From NCBI GenBank assembly GCA_964036295.1, contig OZ038462.1, positions 19,982,863 through 20,046,862 on the forward strand: a DNA stretch of 64,000 nucleotides, given 5' to 3'. Source of the DNA: Plumapathes pennacea. Lineage: Eukaryota; Cnidaria; Anthozoa; Antipatharia; Myriopathidae. Below are positions 1 through 11,640 of this stretch, in pieces. Position 1 is the stretch's first letter, and each line of letters opens with the position of its first letter. Under the pieces are notes generated by a model. The model was not told the origin of the DNA. It ran no database searches and worked only from the letters and a program-made list of their open reading frames with translations. Both the position numbers and the translations under genes were made by a program.

Positions 1-605
1 AAACACTTTTCCGCGTTTTAAAAAGACCGAGAAAAACACATTTAAAGATTCTGACCAGGGAGCCGGAAACCTGTTTACATAATCGCCTCATCTGTCAGCG
101 ATCTGTCAAAACACCGCAGTTAGTGCTTTCGCATAGAGACTTTCCAGGCATCTTGTAGGTAATTGAAACACGCTGCACAAAAGACCGCCGTGTATAATAA
201 CGGTCATCAACCCTTCGTTCGGGTAAGTTTCGCAACATCTATTTTCGCTTCACAGTTGCACTCACCACTCAACACCAATTCAACCTTTTGCAGCCACAGT
301 TGGAATTCGGAACGAGTTCAAGCAAACGACAAACTCGTTCTAAACGTAAAAAAGCGTTCACAAAGGCACACAAGGAAAGATTTCTTGCGGCATTTCGTTA
401 TACTTGCAGATCTGCTGTTAGTCATGTGTTATCCGTCGCGCGGCTAAAATTTGTACTTTATTGTTTTGCATGACTGACGTGCAAGCTGCATGCTGCGCAG
501 TTACGGGTGATACTAACGATCTGTTGACAGGTAGTTTCCGGCAAGAAAGAGAAAGATAAAATCCTTTCGTTTAAATATCTCGGGAAAAAAATAGGTATTC
601 AAATT

Positions 606-1001
606 TTGTTTTCAGAAACACAAGGTAAAACATGTAGTAATTTCGTTAAGCCAAAAAAAAAAAAAATTTCGAATCTGGCAAAGTCCGGAGGGTATCCTGA
701 TACCTTAAAACACATCTCAAAAACGTCTTTTTACAAGGGGAGGAAACTGGCAACAAGGCTAAAAACTAAGCTGAAAACCGTACGAACCGCAAGTGCTAGC
801 AAGATGTTCGCCCAAAGTGAATGGCTGTCTGCAGATCAGGTAGCTCGGTACTTCAGCAGACTCTCGTTACTTAATAAAAGTGGGCGGATAGGTCTCGAGG
901 CAATCTCTATTGGTCCTGTGCATACGCATGATAAAGATGAAAACTTTGTCGCCGAATCGGACGAAATGCGCCTACGTATTGACATTAGAAGAGAGTTTTA
1001 A
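606..1001 (+). CDS. Unrecognised 131-codon ORF, probably part of a gene
   Basis: I do not recognise this product. The first codon in the frame is TTG at 606, and a good acceptor-like stretch (TTTTGTTTTCAG, ending at 615) lies just inside it, so this is more likely an internal or last exon than a complete gene. The N-terminal half is very rich in Lys and Arg, with a homopolymer A run encoding consecutive lysines. The C-terminal part contains a short segment (EWLSADQVARYFSRLSLL) that looks like a folded helical motif, followed by an acidic tail and a stop at 999-1001. An upstream basic reading frame at 288-473 could be a preceding exon, but I see no clear junction. The ORF lies upstream of the recombinase gene on the same strand and may or may not belong to the same element. 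Confidence 0.3.
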   Translation: MFSETQGKTCSNFVKPKKKKISNLAKSGGYPDTLKHISKTSFYKGRKLATRLKTKLKTVRTASASKMFAQSEWLSADQVARYFSRLSLLNKSGRIGLEAISIGPVHTHDKDENFVAESDEMRLRIDIRREF

Positions 1002-1316
1002 CTTTAGGAACATTAACCCAGTCTATTTGTTCGTTTATAAGACAAGGGTCTTTCTTGGTATACGTAAGTTAAATCCTTTATCTCCTTAGTATGCAGCCGC
1101 TCTTAGTGTCCAACCCATTCTCCCTTCTCCTTAGCTAGGAACAAGGGAGAAAAGGATGAACACTAAGCGGTAGCGTAGATGACTTTACAACACGAGATAC
1201 CTGTGTTGTATAGAACATGAATCCGCTGACCGAATTGAGGCTCAATTCTGAAAAAAATAGTTTCTACCACAACACACTAGTTTCTCGCTCTCTGATTGGT
1301 CGATTTACCGTGGTAA

Positions 1317-2884
1317 ATGAGAGTCCAGACAACGATGCTGACGCCAACATTCGTGTCGCCAGCATTCATGTTTCAGAGGCTTCCTTTTAACAATTTGAAC
1401 ATGGATAATTTTGAGTGCTTCCCGACTTTTGAACTCGGTATAAACGTCTTAGCAGATTTCGACAGCCTTGACACAACGGATGACGAATTAATTGAACACG
1501 CTGAGATGGCAGAGAAAACCCAAACCGAGCCTGGTCGAGACTAACAAATTAGTGTCGGAAAACACTCGCTTTGCATTGTTAACCGATGAGGACCTGACGG
1601 CGATAATTAGCAGCGCTGAGGCAAAGGGAACAAAGAAGAATACAAAGTGGATAGTCAACACAATCGAAGGTAAACATATTTATTAAATATGTCATGGTTA
1701 ATATATTTTTAAAGCTGTACTTACAAAGTTCTGCTGTTGTTTACATTGCAGAATGGTGCCGTGACCGCGAGCTACCCAGCAACTTATTGACAATGAGGTA
1801 CGAAGACATGGACAATGTTCTTCGGAGATTTTACGCCGAGGCTAGGACCAAGAAGGGTGAAGAATACGGGAGGTCGTCGCTGCTTGGTTTCAGAAATGCA
1901 GTTGAGAGATATCTCGCCGCCAACAACCGGGAGGTGAAAATCACCAAGAATCCCTTGTTCGCCCGGTCCAACAAAATGCTTGGGTGCAAACTGAAGCTCA
2001 ACCGCAGACAAGGTAAAGAAAACGTGCAACACAAGGCAGTCATCCAACCAGAGGATATCGAGAAGCTGAAAAACAGCCCATTCTTAAGCTGCAGCGATGC
2101 CGCGGGTCTCCTTCGCCGTGTGTGGTTCATCGTTACACTGTTCTGGTGCCGGCGCGGCTGTGAAGGTCAAAGGCAACTTCGCCGGGATAGTTTCAGGTTT
2201 CTAACCGACGCAGACGGCCAGAATTATGCCGAAATGACCCACGATGTCCAGACCAAGAACCACCAGGGAGGAATATCTGAGAAAACCAGCCACGAAAAGC
2301 AGACCCGGCTCTACTCGACGGGTCAGATTGATGACTCCTACAGGTGTCTTCAGAAGTATGTGCAAAAGCTGAACCCAAACCAGTCAGCCTTTTTCCAGCG
2401 ACCCAAGCCAAAAGCCAATGAATCAGATCAAGTGTGGTACGACAACAGCCCTCTGGGAGTCAACACGCTGTCGAAAATGATGAAAGAAATCTCGCTTGGC
2501 GCTGGCCTTTCACAGATCTACACAAATCACTGTGTTAGAGCGACGGCCATCACAATTTGGTCCAACGCCGAAGTGCCTTCTCGCCACATAATGTCGATCT
2601 CTGGTCACGCCAACGAACAGAGTATTGCAAACTATAACTCAAGACCATCGGCTCAACAACTGAAGAACTGCTCAAACATCCTCTCCGATGCACTAGTTGG
2701 CCGAGCACCGACTTCAGCTGCAGTTGTTCCAGCGACATCTTCGGGTTCGTCTTCAACTAACACAGTTCATCTTTGTGCTTCAAACACCAGCGCTATGTCC
2801 TTCCCGAGTGGAATATTCCGTGACTGCACTATTGCAAATGCTAATGTGTATATTCTGCCCCCAAATAACGGCAATGTTGTTTGA
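1317..2884 (+). CDS. Crypton-type tyrosine recombinase (DUF3504-like), one intron, probable 5' frameshift
   Basis: The encoded protein resembles the DUF3504/Crypton-derived tyrosine recombinases related to the C-terminal domain of ZMYM2-like proteins. These cut and rejoin DNA through a tyrosine nucleophile. Two reading frames join exactly across an 82-nt intron at 1670-1751 (donor GTAAAC, acceptor TTGCAG), giving continuous sequence through a SAM-like N-terminal domain into the catalytic domain. All expected catalytic positions are visible: Arg in CRRGCEG (codon 2150-2152 or 2153-2155), the HCVR motif with His 2528-2530 and Arg 2537-2539, GH with His 2606-2608, and Tyr at 2633-2635. The stop is at 2882-2884. 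A possible start is ATG 1317 in frame 3, but the frame must shift between about 1500 and 1545 to enter the exon that reaches the intron. Either a one-base indel has damaged the gene or the true start lies elsewhere. The last 60 codons are Ser/Thr-rich and likely disordered. Confidence 0.75.
1670..1751 (+). other. Spliceosomal intron in the recombinase gene
   Basis: The donor is AAG|GTAAAC and the acceptor is TTTACATTGCAG. Removing these 82 nt joins a Glu codon split 1+2 and restores one frame between the upstream exon (stop just inside the intron at 1684-1686) and the downstream exon. The intron also contains an in-frame ATG at 1694 that would otherwise be mistaken for the start. Confidence 0.75.
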
Positions 2885-3173
2885 ACATTTGTGCACGTTT
2901 CGAGAACTTTTGAACTCGCCAAGTTAGTTTTCAAGCTATTGTTGTAATGACCAATCAGAAACGCCTATTTCAGGCACTTGAAAAAATAAACCAATCAGAT
3001 TGCGAGAAAGTTATAGACAATGCTTGCTCTTTTTATCTGTCACGTTTTGCGACGAAATACAACGAAACTTTGTTGTATATTTCTAATTATTGTGGTAGAA
3101 AACGAAGCGCCTCGTGAGTCCACAACATTTTGACCATGTGATGACGTAAATCGTGGTAAATAAGAGTCCACAC

Positions 3174-4276
3174 CACGGCAAACCAGTGGAAATTTTTTAA
3201 ATTTACTACTTTGTGCAGCAAGAGTGTATATCAAACGTATATGTTATGACCAGAAACATTGCCGACCCGGTGAGAACCAAAGATTATAGAATGGGAGGCT
3301 TTAGCAACACTTCAATCTGTCTGCAGTTCTGCTACAGATTATTACGAATGCAAATGAATACACGTACATAGGTAGTAATTTTGGTCTTGAGTGAGTGAAC
3401 TAGATCCGTATATGACCAGCAGGGTTCCAACAGCATCACGAACATGTCAAGATAGCTTGTGAGTATATATTTTCTCTTGATAAGTTCATGCTACTGCTTG
3501 TTGATTAATAAAATCGAAAACATCCAAAAAATCCTCGGTATTTTGAGGTTTTCTATTGTTTTAGGAGCAAATAAAAACACATAATTCAGTCACATTTGCG
3601 TTTGAGCCGTGCCCAAGGGTATTTGGCACATATATTTAAGGAAATGAAAGGAGAAAAGTATTTTATGCTTTGCCGTTTGCAAAATTTCAGTGTCTATTTT
3701 GCTGAAAATCAAGTTGGTATCTCTGTGGTGGCGACGTTTTGTTTACGAATGCTGTGGAAAAACTGTAGCACATACCAATGTTTTTTTTACTGATATTGTT
3801 AGTACTAAGGTAGGTCTAAACTGTGATGCTCACTTCATTGCAAACAAAGGTTGCGCATCGGAGATATTTTGATTTTAAAGTCAGCTATTTTTCAAGGTTG
3901 CAAAATACAGTATGACATGGGGTTTGATTGACAGTCGGTTATTAACAGGTATCACTCCAAATCATTCACAAATTTGGCTGTAGGCTACCAAGGCACATAT
4001 AATTACTCATGAGAAATATTTTTCAGAAATGTTGCATTCTGTTGGCACGACAGTCTTCTACTTATGCAGTAAATTTCAGGCAATTTTTTGGGGTTTTCCC
4101 TGAAAAACCAGGGGGGGTGGTGTAACTCCCCCCGGATTTATCCAAATTTCGAACCACCTCGGCTCTTTGAGTTTTTAGGTGAAATCGTCAATCTGGCTAA
4201 ATTTCATTGAAATCGGTGAGATGGCATGTGTCGCGTCTGCCTGGTGCTCTCATGGACACACTCTTAAGTACACAGC
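3174..4276. other. No gene seen
   Basis: Only short random open frames occur here. There are short G and C runs near 4111-4134. I see no RNA gene, no clear repeat and no homology that I can name. Confidence 0.4.
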
Positions 4277-4862
4277 TTGAATTGTGCCGCGGGTATTTTG
4301 ACCTCTGTGCTATCGTGTAGGGCATGGATGGCGCGCGCCTACCATTTCGAAACACGTACTATTGAAGGAACTTTCACCTTCATAGAGCAACCGCGTTACT
4401 ATGCCCCTGATGAGAATAGCGCGGTTGCTTCGACGGACAAACCTCAAATGATGGTCATTAGTTCGACACACCTTTTAGAGCGTTCTTTCCTACACCACCC
4501 GTTTAACTTCCACTTTTATTAATTACTGTTATTGTGACAGCGTCTTCACTAATCCCCTCGTTTTTCGGTTCTTTGTTTATTGTATTCTCGGTTTTATTCG
4601 CTCTTCGCTCCCGTCCCCTTCGTTGCCCAACACACGTGTTAATTACCGACCCCAACTACATGTCTCCCTACCGACAATGTTCCCTACACAAATACAAGCC
4701 CTGACATGGACCCCATTTTAGCGCTGCAGTATATAATCACGTACTAACGCACGTCGTTTTAATTTATACTTCACTTCGCCACTCGATCACTCCCTTAACC
4801 TCATATAACTCATCCACCATTAATCTTAGCACAGGGGTCAAAACACCCGCGGCACAATTCAA
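4277..4862. mobile_element. 586-bp MITE with about 36-bp terminal inverted repeats
   Basis: The left end (TTGAATTGTGCCGCGGGTAT at 4277) and the complement of the right end (4862 reading back) agree over about 36 nt with only three or four differences. No coding capacity is visible. The right-hand 110 nt reappear in inverted orientation at about 53630-53740, so this is a dispersed family. Confidence 0.75.
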
Positions 4863-4970
4863 ACTCTTTTCAGATCGTGTATTTTTGCTCGGTTTCCGGT
4901 AATTATAACCCTAAAATCCCGGTGAAAACACTTTGCAATTTACACTAATGAAAATTTACGCAAGTTACAT

Positions 4971-5221
4971 CCTACAATCCCGGACAAAATGTGTTGACAC
5001 ATGCTTTAAATGTCATACTTTTGTCAAAATTACCATGCTGTGAGTCACCAGTTCCGAAGAAAACTGCTTTTAATCACCCCCCTCCCCGTATCAATGTTGT
5101 AGCTTGAATTTGGAAGAGTTCCGGTAAGCCTTTGACGGAAAATCGTTGCTAAATAATTAATTTATCAACATTGAATGGGGGGAGGGGAAAATGTGTCAAC
5201 ACTTTTGTCCAAGATTGTAGG
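4971..5221. mobile_element. 251-bp foldback MITE
   Basis: The termini CCTACAATCCCGGACAAAA (4971) and CCTACAATCTTGGACAAAA (complement, from 5221) form inverted repeats of about 30 nt. A second inverted pair lies inside them (a C-rich tract ending TCAATGTTG near 5076-5100 and its complement at 5166-5187), so most of the element can fold into a hairpin. There is no ORF. Confidence 0.75.
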
Positions 5222-5336
5222 TGTTTTCATTAGAACTTCCGGAATTTTCGCGTTACACCAGTGTGAAGTGTCATAGTGAAAACACAGCCTAGGAGTGATA
5301 ACTTCTGAAAGTTAGTTGCGCGTCTCAAACTCGACT

Positions 5337-5379
5337 CCCTGCCGATGTTCCCGATTTGAAATCGGGAACATCGGCAGGG
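5337..5379. repeat. Perfect 21-bp-arm palindrome
   Basis: The arm CCCTGCCGATGTTCCCGATT plus one T (5337-5357) is followed by a single G (5358) and then its exact complement (5359-5379). No mismatch is seen. Such a structure would extrude as a cruciform or a tight hairpin. It sits in non-coding DNA. Confidence 0.9.
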
Positions 5380-5414
5380 GGCCGCGTTGTTAAAGTCGCA
5401 TGAAGTTCATCATG

Positions 5415-5668
5415 TTAACCAAGGGAACGTGAAAGATTAAGGAGTTTAAGAAACCTACGACGGCGACGGCAACGCGAGGAACCAAATATATATATATCCG
5501 TATTCCTCATGTCTTTGCAACATTGTCTAGTACTCTTTGGTTGCTCAATTTGTGCGGTTTTTGCTGAGATTATATTGCTTTCATCGTCTCCTACTAAGAA
5601 GAAAGACTGTCGTAATTTCTGGAACTGTCATCCATGTCCTGACAACGACGTAAAAAACATCATTTGAA
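5415..5668 (+). repeat. Dispersed repeat family A, short copy
   Basis: This segment matches 55577-55828 closely, and in inverted orientation parts of 58730-58915 and 60170-60355. Its left edge contains the motif GGAGTTTAAGAAACCTACG followed by CGGCGACGGCAA, which resembles the inner terminal repeat of the HARBI1-type transposon at 34525. It may therefore be a non-autonomous relative. Confidence 0.6.
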
Positions 5669-5689
5669 GTCGCACGCGAGAGCACGGCG

Positions 5690-6920
5690 ACCACGAGATC
5701 ATGTCAATTTCAGATATTCACGTGCTCCTTTTGTCTTATGTGATTTGTTTTATTGTTTTACCGACTTTGCCGTTGTCGTTTCCCATCGTGTATCTTGAAC
5801 CCCCTACTTGTATTTCCGTGGCGCCACTGCCGATTCTCTAGACCCAGCTGTTCAGAACATGGTTTGGGGCTTCGTTCTCATTTGCATTAGGCCTGTAAGA
5901 AGCTTGCGGTCACAAAATGCCTTCCTTGCTATATCTTCGGAGCTAGAACAGGCTTTTTAGTTGGTCTCAAAATGGAACGTCTGTTGACCAGAATCACACG
6001 AGGGAGAAATTGCTTAATCCTCTGTGCGTGGTAGAGTCAAATTTTCTTGATCTTTCAACAACAGGGCTCCCCACAGATGTTTCGCACGACAGTCATCGCA
6101 TCACCGCCCTCCCCCTCCCCTCCCCTCGAATCCCTTTCTTTGGCCTGGCACTATACGACCCAGGAGGCACCGCCCTTGTGTTAAACTTTGACACTGTCAA
6201 CTGAATATAACCTGGTCATATGTGATAAAAGGGACTATTTTGCCGAATCAACCGAGCGCTTCCGTCTTCATCTTCTGAAAAAGGGCGGTGTACTCACATA
6301 AGTCATGCACGGCTCGTTTTATGTTCGTGATACGTGACGGCATTGATTGACGAGTTCCGAGCAGACAAACTACTCAGTTGTCGCCCAAGCACTTTCGATC
6401 CGCGGGTCTCGGCAAGAGCAGAAGTATAGTATTGTACCTTAACCAACGCTGCTCCTGTGACACCAAGGTAAGATTCCCAATGATATCAGACCGTCACGCA
6501 CAGTAACTGATCATGGCCGAACAGGCTGACTATTAGCTTCACTATACCAAATTCATCCTGCGCCCTGGTTACCAACAGTACACGGAGTCTAACGTGGGCT
6601 GTATGTTACGGGTCGACGACGGATGTGTGAGTCTTGCAAATATGCTCACGAAACTCTATCTATTGCATATCGTCTGTGATCGAATTGAATGCGCGCTTTG
6701 CGTTGTTTTACTTCGACAGCCTCATGAAAACAGACTATTATGACATTGTTTATTTAATATAAGCTATATGTGACTTGAGTTACACATCATGTCCTAATCT
6801 CATGTTTATCTGTATAATTGGATTTCTCTTAACGATAAAGTCAATATGGTTTAAAACAAGAAAGATGTGGTTGGCTCACACTGCCTTAGTTATGTTTTAA
6901 TCGTCCAAAAGTGAACATTT
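5690..6920. other. No gene seen
   Basis: I see only short unrelated open frames. About 100 nt near 6785-6885 recur at 56125-56210, which shows that part of this stretch is also dispersed repeat. Confidence 0.4.
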
Positions 6921-6929
6921 CCTTGCTAA

Positions 6930-8590
6930 AAACAAGCATTTGTGAGTCGCGCGAGAGCACAAAGACCCCTAGATCATGTCAAGTCCACGTATTCATAAGC
7001 GCCTTATGTCTTCTTCTATTGTTTCGACGAGGTTGACGTCGTCGTATTTGGCCTATTAGCATCCCATTGTCCTCTGAATACAACATTTGCCCACAATTTT
7101 ACCTTCGACACGCTTATTACACATTCAAGGTCTCGCCATTATCTACAAGACTTTAAAATATACTCGGAATGTTACAACTCTTTTTCGTGTGAGTGTGTCG
7201 GAATCAAAACTACGTTGCTATACGTGGACAAGCCATTTTTTTTTACAGAAAAAGAGAATTGCAAGTGAGAAACGTGACCTGAAATCGCACCGAGTTGCAA
7301 ATCGACCTTCCACCGCCGTTCCAGTGTTACATCCATAGGCATTTGTATTTGTTTGCTATAGTTCCAAAGGGGATGACGAGACTACAGTAACCTGGGGTAG
7401 TCACATATAACACAGTAAATAAAAAAAAGAATAAGAACTGTAAGATAGAAGTGATTTCGTTTGACTCCCACTCGGGGCTTTGTCGACCAACGCCAACTGT
7501 GCCTGATAATTAAAGAATCAATTAAGGTGCTCGTAAACACACTTTGCTGTATGCCTTTATGAGTAAGTGAAGCACAGTACTGGTCGCTGTTGTACTGAGT
7601 AGAAGCTTTTTTCTAAGCATCAAGACAACAACGCGGACGTACGTTGCACGTAAGTTTTGTGCACTTGCGTTAAAGTGTCGACTGACAGGAATCAGTGAGT
7701 GGTCGCTTACAAGACCTTAAGAACAAAAGAAAAGACCAGTTGGTAATTCCCAAAAGATGGTCGCTCACGAGAGTTTGAGTGGCAATTCAGATGGGGTTTC
7801 ACAAATGATGGTCGTATTAACAGCTGGGCAAATTCAAATTTTAATCCACTATCCTTTTGTGATTCACGGTTAATTGTATCGACTGAGGTGATTAGCACAT
7901 GTCTTCTCATTGTTCATAGAGGCGTAAATCACGCGACTGCTCGAAGAATCGTGATCTTTGCGCATTGTAATTAATCATATGACACGCGCATGGCTACACA
8001 GCCATTCAAAGACTCCAAACTATTAAAATGTGTTTAAGCCTACCACTCACATGCGGCTTTGCATTTTATTGAGCGGTTGGAAACTGCTGTAGTTTGAAAT
8101 TGAAAATTATGACTCTGGTCAAGTTCATAAAATTTTAAAATTGCAAGTAAATTTTTGTTCTAATGAAAGCGCCGGTGATTCATATATCATTTGAAGCAGA
8201 ATATTCCTAGTCCAATAGCAGACTCTGTTTTTGAGCAGATGTTTTGGGGTTTTAATAAGCGAAGAAACGCCCGGTAGGACACTGATTACTTTGTGAGATG
8301 TTTGTTAATAATTAAAATATCTCAACGAGCAGGAATAATTGAAAGTATCACAAATATTTTACTAGTGGTGATAAAAGTTGTTTGCGCGTCAATTGCACCC
8401 TCTTGTTCCATATGAAACTCAGCTCGACAGAGAATCCTTAGAGGTAAGAGATATTAGTGTTTTTAAGAAAAAAACGAGAACACGAAGTACACACTGTCGT
8501 GAAAAATATACCTTTTAATTGTACATCCCAACCATTCTAAATAGGACGCAAAGAGGACGCACACATTATAAAAAGTAAATCTGTTGACTT
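6930..8590 (+). repeat. Repeat family A, long single copy
   Basis: This copy is colinear with the repeated block at about 57750-62330. Landmarks are GACGAGGTTGACGTCGTCGT near 7026, CACTCGGGGCTTTGTCGACC near 7470 and GAGTGGTCGCTTACAAGACC near 7695. Relative to 61365-62185 it lacks about 815 bp. No convincing coding frame is present. Confidence 0.65.
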
Positions 8591-8703
8591 AGTATCTTAA
8601 AAATAGTGCCCAGACACTGGTGAAAAAAATTGAACATTTTTAGACGATCGGAAAGGTTTGTGTTCGGTAAAGATCGAGATGATTTGCAATTCAATATTTG
8701 AAT

Positions 8704-9670
8704 ACTAGAAATACGATAATCGCAGATATCCCCTCGCTCTGGAGTAGTTTTTTTGGAAAGCGGGGTTCTTGTTTATTTTCCGCTTGGAAATTATTTTAAA
8801 ATCTGTTTTACAAACCACAGTTTGTGTAGCGACGTCACCAGAGTCGGCCGCTAAAAAAAATCTTTGTCTCACGGCAGTCTGGTTTAGTTCAGACAACGTG
8901 CACAGTCTGCAATTTTCGTGGACACTAGCTGAACTCCAAAATTCGCTGAGACAACTTTTACACGCAACTACAGAATACTCCCGAGACTTGAAAAGGTGCA
9001 GTAATACGGGCAACAAAATCGTGCAACTTGTCGCGCAACATTGTTGTGTTGCAAGATGAGCGATTTCTCTAGCCAACGCTTTATCCTAACTACATACGTG
9101 TATGTTTTTTTTTACTTCATAAATTTAATACCGTTCTTCGAGTGTAACAAATTTAGAACTGTCAAAGCGAGAGTGGCTTGTTTACACGCTTTCGAAGTCT
9201 CGCAAAATGTGTGAATTTTGGCAAGGATTCAATTTTGAACACAACAACTTTTCAAACCGCGTTTGACGAATTTAAAATCTTTGAGAGGAAAAAGAAATCA
9301 AGTCACTAAAAAAATACAACATCCGATTGTATTGAGCAAGCAAACCAGGTCACTAAATAATACGAGGTCCAATTGTGTTGAGCGACCATATGCAATAATA
9401 TACAAATAGACTGTAATTGTTTAATTTGGAAATCAGTGGCCCTGACATAGTATTTTTTACTTTAATAGCCTTCAGAAAGAAAGAGCACTTCAACCCGGTT
9501 ACATTTCATCCTTGAATACAGTGTGCCAACAAACGCGGCGAGAAAACTTGTCAGACTGTGAGCGAAATTATGTAAACATGTCAGGAATCGGATGACACAA
9601 TCTTGCACGAAGGCACTCTGAAATAGCTTTGAAAACTAGCGAAAAGATCACAATACTAGAAGTATAGGTA
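8704..9670 (+). repeat. Repeat family B, copy 1
   Basis: It begins with the shared edge CTAGAAATACGATAATCGCA and continues through CAACGTGCACAGTCTG (near 8895) and a stretch near 9140-9300 found again at 11100-11260 and 15900-16060. The open frames on both strands here are not supported by any family match. The edge sequence also occurs in reverse near 49350-49378. Confidence 0.65.
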
Positions 9671-9831
9671 ATCGCATGATTTCGAGTGCAATTTGGAATA
9701 AATTAGCACGAGTAAATTTTTCAAAGACCACAAAATTGCACGAGCGCCGCGCGAGTGCAATTTGTTGTCTTTGAAAAATTTACGAGTGCTTATTTATTCC
9801 AAAATTGCACGAGAAATCATGTGATTACTTG
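9664..9831. repeat. Foldback hairpin element, about 165 bp
   Basis: The left arm (GGTAATCGCATGATTTCGAG from about 9668) is the imperfect complement of the right arm (ending about 9830), with arms of about 80 nt meeting at GCGCCGCGCG near 9753. A remnant of one arm recurs at 17586-17640. Confidence 0.75.
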
Positions 9832-9835
9832 TTAA

Positions 9836-10110
9836 TAACATGCATACAATAATTTACGTCGCGCAATTTTTTTCAATTTCGTTACAATTCACAAGTGTCT
9901 CTCAAGAACTTTGTTTCTCGCAAACGGAATCGTCCTGAGGAAAGAAAACACGCCCCTTTGTTTTGTTTGGCTTCGCAAATACGCGCGCCAGCTGTCGGGC
10001 AGTTTTTAATTTCAAATTTCTGCACTCTTAATTTCACATTTTTGCACTGTTTGGGATAAATTGACGTGCGCTCAGCCAATCAGAATGAAGAAATTATTGT
10101 ATGCATGTTA
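9836..10110. mobile_element. 275-bp MITE flanked by TTAA
   Basis: The terminal inverted repeats TAACATGCATACAATAATTT (9836) and its complement (ending 10110) are nearly perfect. TTAA lies immediately outside both ends (9832-9835 and 10111-10114), which fits a piggyBac-type target duplication. A second copy lies at 17302-17581 in the opposite orientation. No coding sequence is visible. Confidence 0.8.
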
Positions 10111-10115
10111 TTAAT

Positions 10116-10520
10116 ACGATAATCGCAGATATCTCCTCGCTCTGTAGTGGGTTTTCGGAAAGCGGGATTCTTGTTTATTTTCCGTTCGGAGATTATCTAA
10201 ATGTTTTTTGTAAACCACGGCTGTGTAGCGACGTTACCAGTCGGCCGCTAAAAAAATATTTGCCGCACGGCAGTCTCGGTTTAGTTCAAGTTCAGATAAC
10301 GTGCACAGTCTGTAATTTTCGTAGACACTAGCTGAACTCCAAAATTCGCTGAGACAATATTTACACGCAACTACAGAATACTCCCGAGGCTTCAAAGCCA
10401 AGCAAAGTCAATCTTGGACACCGAAATTTTTATGAATTTCAAGAAAAGCCGCGATTTCTCCAGCCAACGCTTTAGCCTAACCACATACGTGTATGTTTTT
10501 TTTACTTCATAAATTTAATA
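10116..10520 (+). repeat. Repeat family B, copy 2 (truncated)
   Basis: It follows family B from the CGATAATCGCAGATAT edge up to the sequence TTTACTTCATAAATTTAATA. There an LTR fragment interrupts the family sequence. Confidence 0.6.
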
Positions 10521-10522
10521 CT

Positions 10523-10705
10523 GTAACGTTTTGCCGAGTGAAGATAGATTAACGGCCGCAGTCGCAACAAAAGCACCAGCGCAGATCAGAGAGAGAATCA
10601 ACTGGTTTATTTTTAGGAATGCGCTACCTAGATCCGATTACATTACGCAAGAACAACGTGGCGTCTGCCAGCGGTCAATCAAGATGGATCATTAACCTAT
10701 TAACT
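10523..10705 (-). mobile_element. LTR fragment of the gypsy family
   Basis: About 130 nt (10575-10700) match 15660-15785 at the upstream edge of the gypsy element. This copy adds the other LTR end: TGTAACG on the plus strand at 10523 is the complement of an LTR terminus ending CGTTACA. The opposite end is degraded to AACTAACTAG. It appears to be a partial solo LTR inserted in family B. Confidence 0.6.
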
Positions 10706-11640
10706 AACTAGAAATACGATAATCGCAGATATCCCCTCGCTCAGTAGTGGGTTTTCGGAAAGCGGGATTCTTGTTTATTTTCCGTTCGGACATTATTTAA
10801 TTTTTTTTCAGCAAATCACGGCTGTGTAGCGACGTCACCAGTCGGCCGCTAAAAAAATCTTTGTCACACGGCAGTCTGGTTTAGTTCAGACAACGTGCAC
10901 AGTCTGCAATTTTCGTAGACACTAGCTGAACTTCAAAATTCGCTGAGAAAACATTTACACGCAACTACAGAATACTCCCGAGGCTTGAAAGCCAAGCAAA
11001 GTCGATCTTGGACACCGAAGTTTTTATGAATTTCAAGAAAAGCCGCGATTTCTCCAGCCAATGCTTTATCCTAACCACATACGTGTATGTTTGTTTTTTT
11101 GCGTGTGTGCCAAATTTAGAACCGTCAAAGCGAGTCGCTTGTTTACACGCTTTCGAAGTCTCGGAATCGTGTGAATTTTGGCAGGGATTCAATTTTGAAC
11201 ACAACAACTTTTCAAACTGCGTTTGACGATTTTAAAATCTTTGACAGAAAAAAGAAATCAAGTCACTAAATAATACAAGGTCCGATTTTATTGAGCGAGG
11301 AAACCCGGTCACTAAATAATACAAAGTCCGATTGTGTTGAGCGAGTATCTTACGGGGGTCCCGCTAGTAGACATATTGTTTAATTTGGAAAGCAGTGGCC
11401 GGATATTTTCTACTTTAATAGCCTTCAAAAAGCAAAAGCATTTTAACCCGGTTACATTTTATCCTTGAATACAGTGTGCCAACAAACGCGGCGACAAAAC
11501 TTCACAGCATGTGCAGACTGTCAATGGAATTATGCAAACATGTCAGGAATCGGATGACACAATCTTGCACGAAGGCATTTTAAAAATAGCTTTGAAAACC
11601 AGCGAAAAGATCACAGTATAATCCTACTTGGCCTTCATCA
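10706..11640 (+). repeat. Repeat family B, copy 3
   Basis: It is colinear with copy 1 from CTAGAAATACGATAATCGCA to about 11620. The 10965-11226 open frames on both strands come from this repeat and have no independent support as genes. Confidence 0.6.

Larger units (their letters stand above)
1309..3173 (+). mobile_element. Candidate Crypton element bounded by 22-bp direct repeats
   Basis: A 22-nt sequence beginning CGTGGTAAATGAGAGTCCA occurs at about 1309-1330, and a near-identical copy in the same orientation occurs at about 3152-3173, with two mismatches by eye. The recombinase gene lies between them. Cryptons lack terminal inverted repeats and integrate by site-specific recombination, so flanking direct repeats are expected. 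A 12-nt inverted match (TTTCTACCACAA at 1261-1272, complement at 3090-3101) also lies near the edges. The boundaries are an inference. Confidence 0.4.

Noticed and set aside
4277-4522. 81-aa ORF
   Set aside because: It begins inside the MITE's terminal repeat and has no recognisable domain.
8705-9076. 123-aa and 96-aa overlapping frames on opposite strands
   Set aside because: They lie in repeat family B, and the other copies of the family do not keep the frames open.
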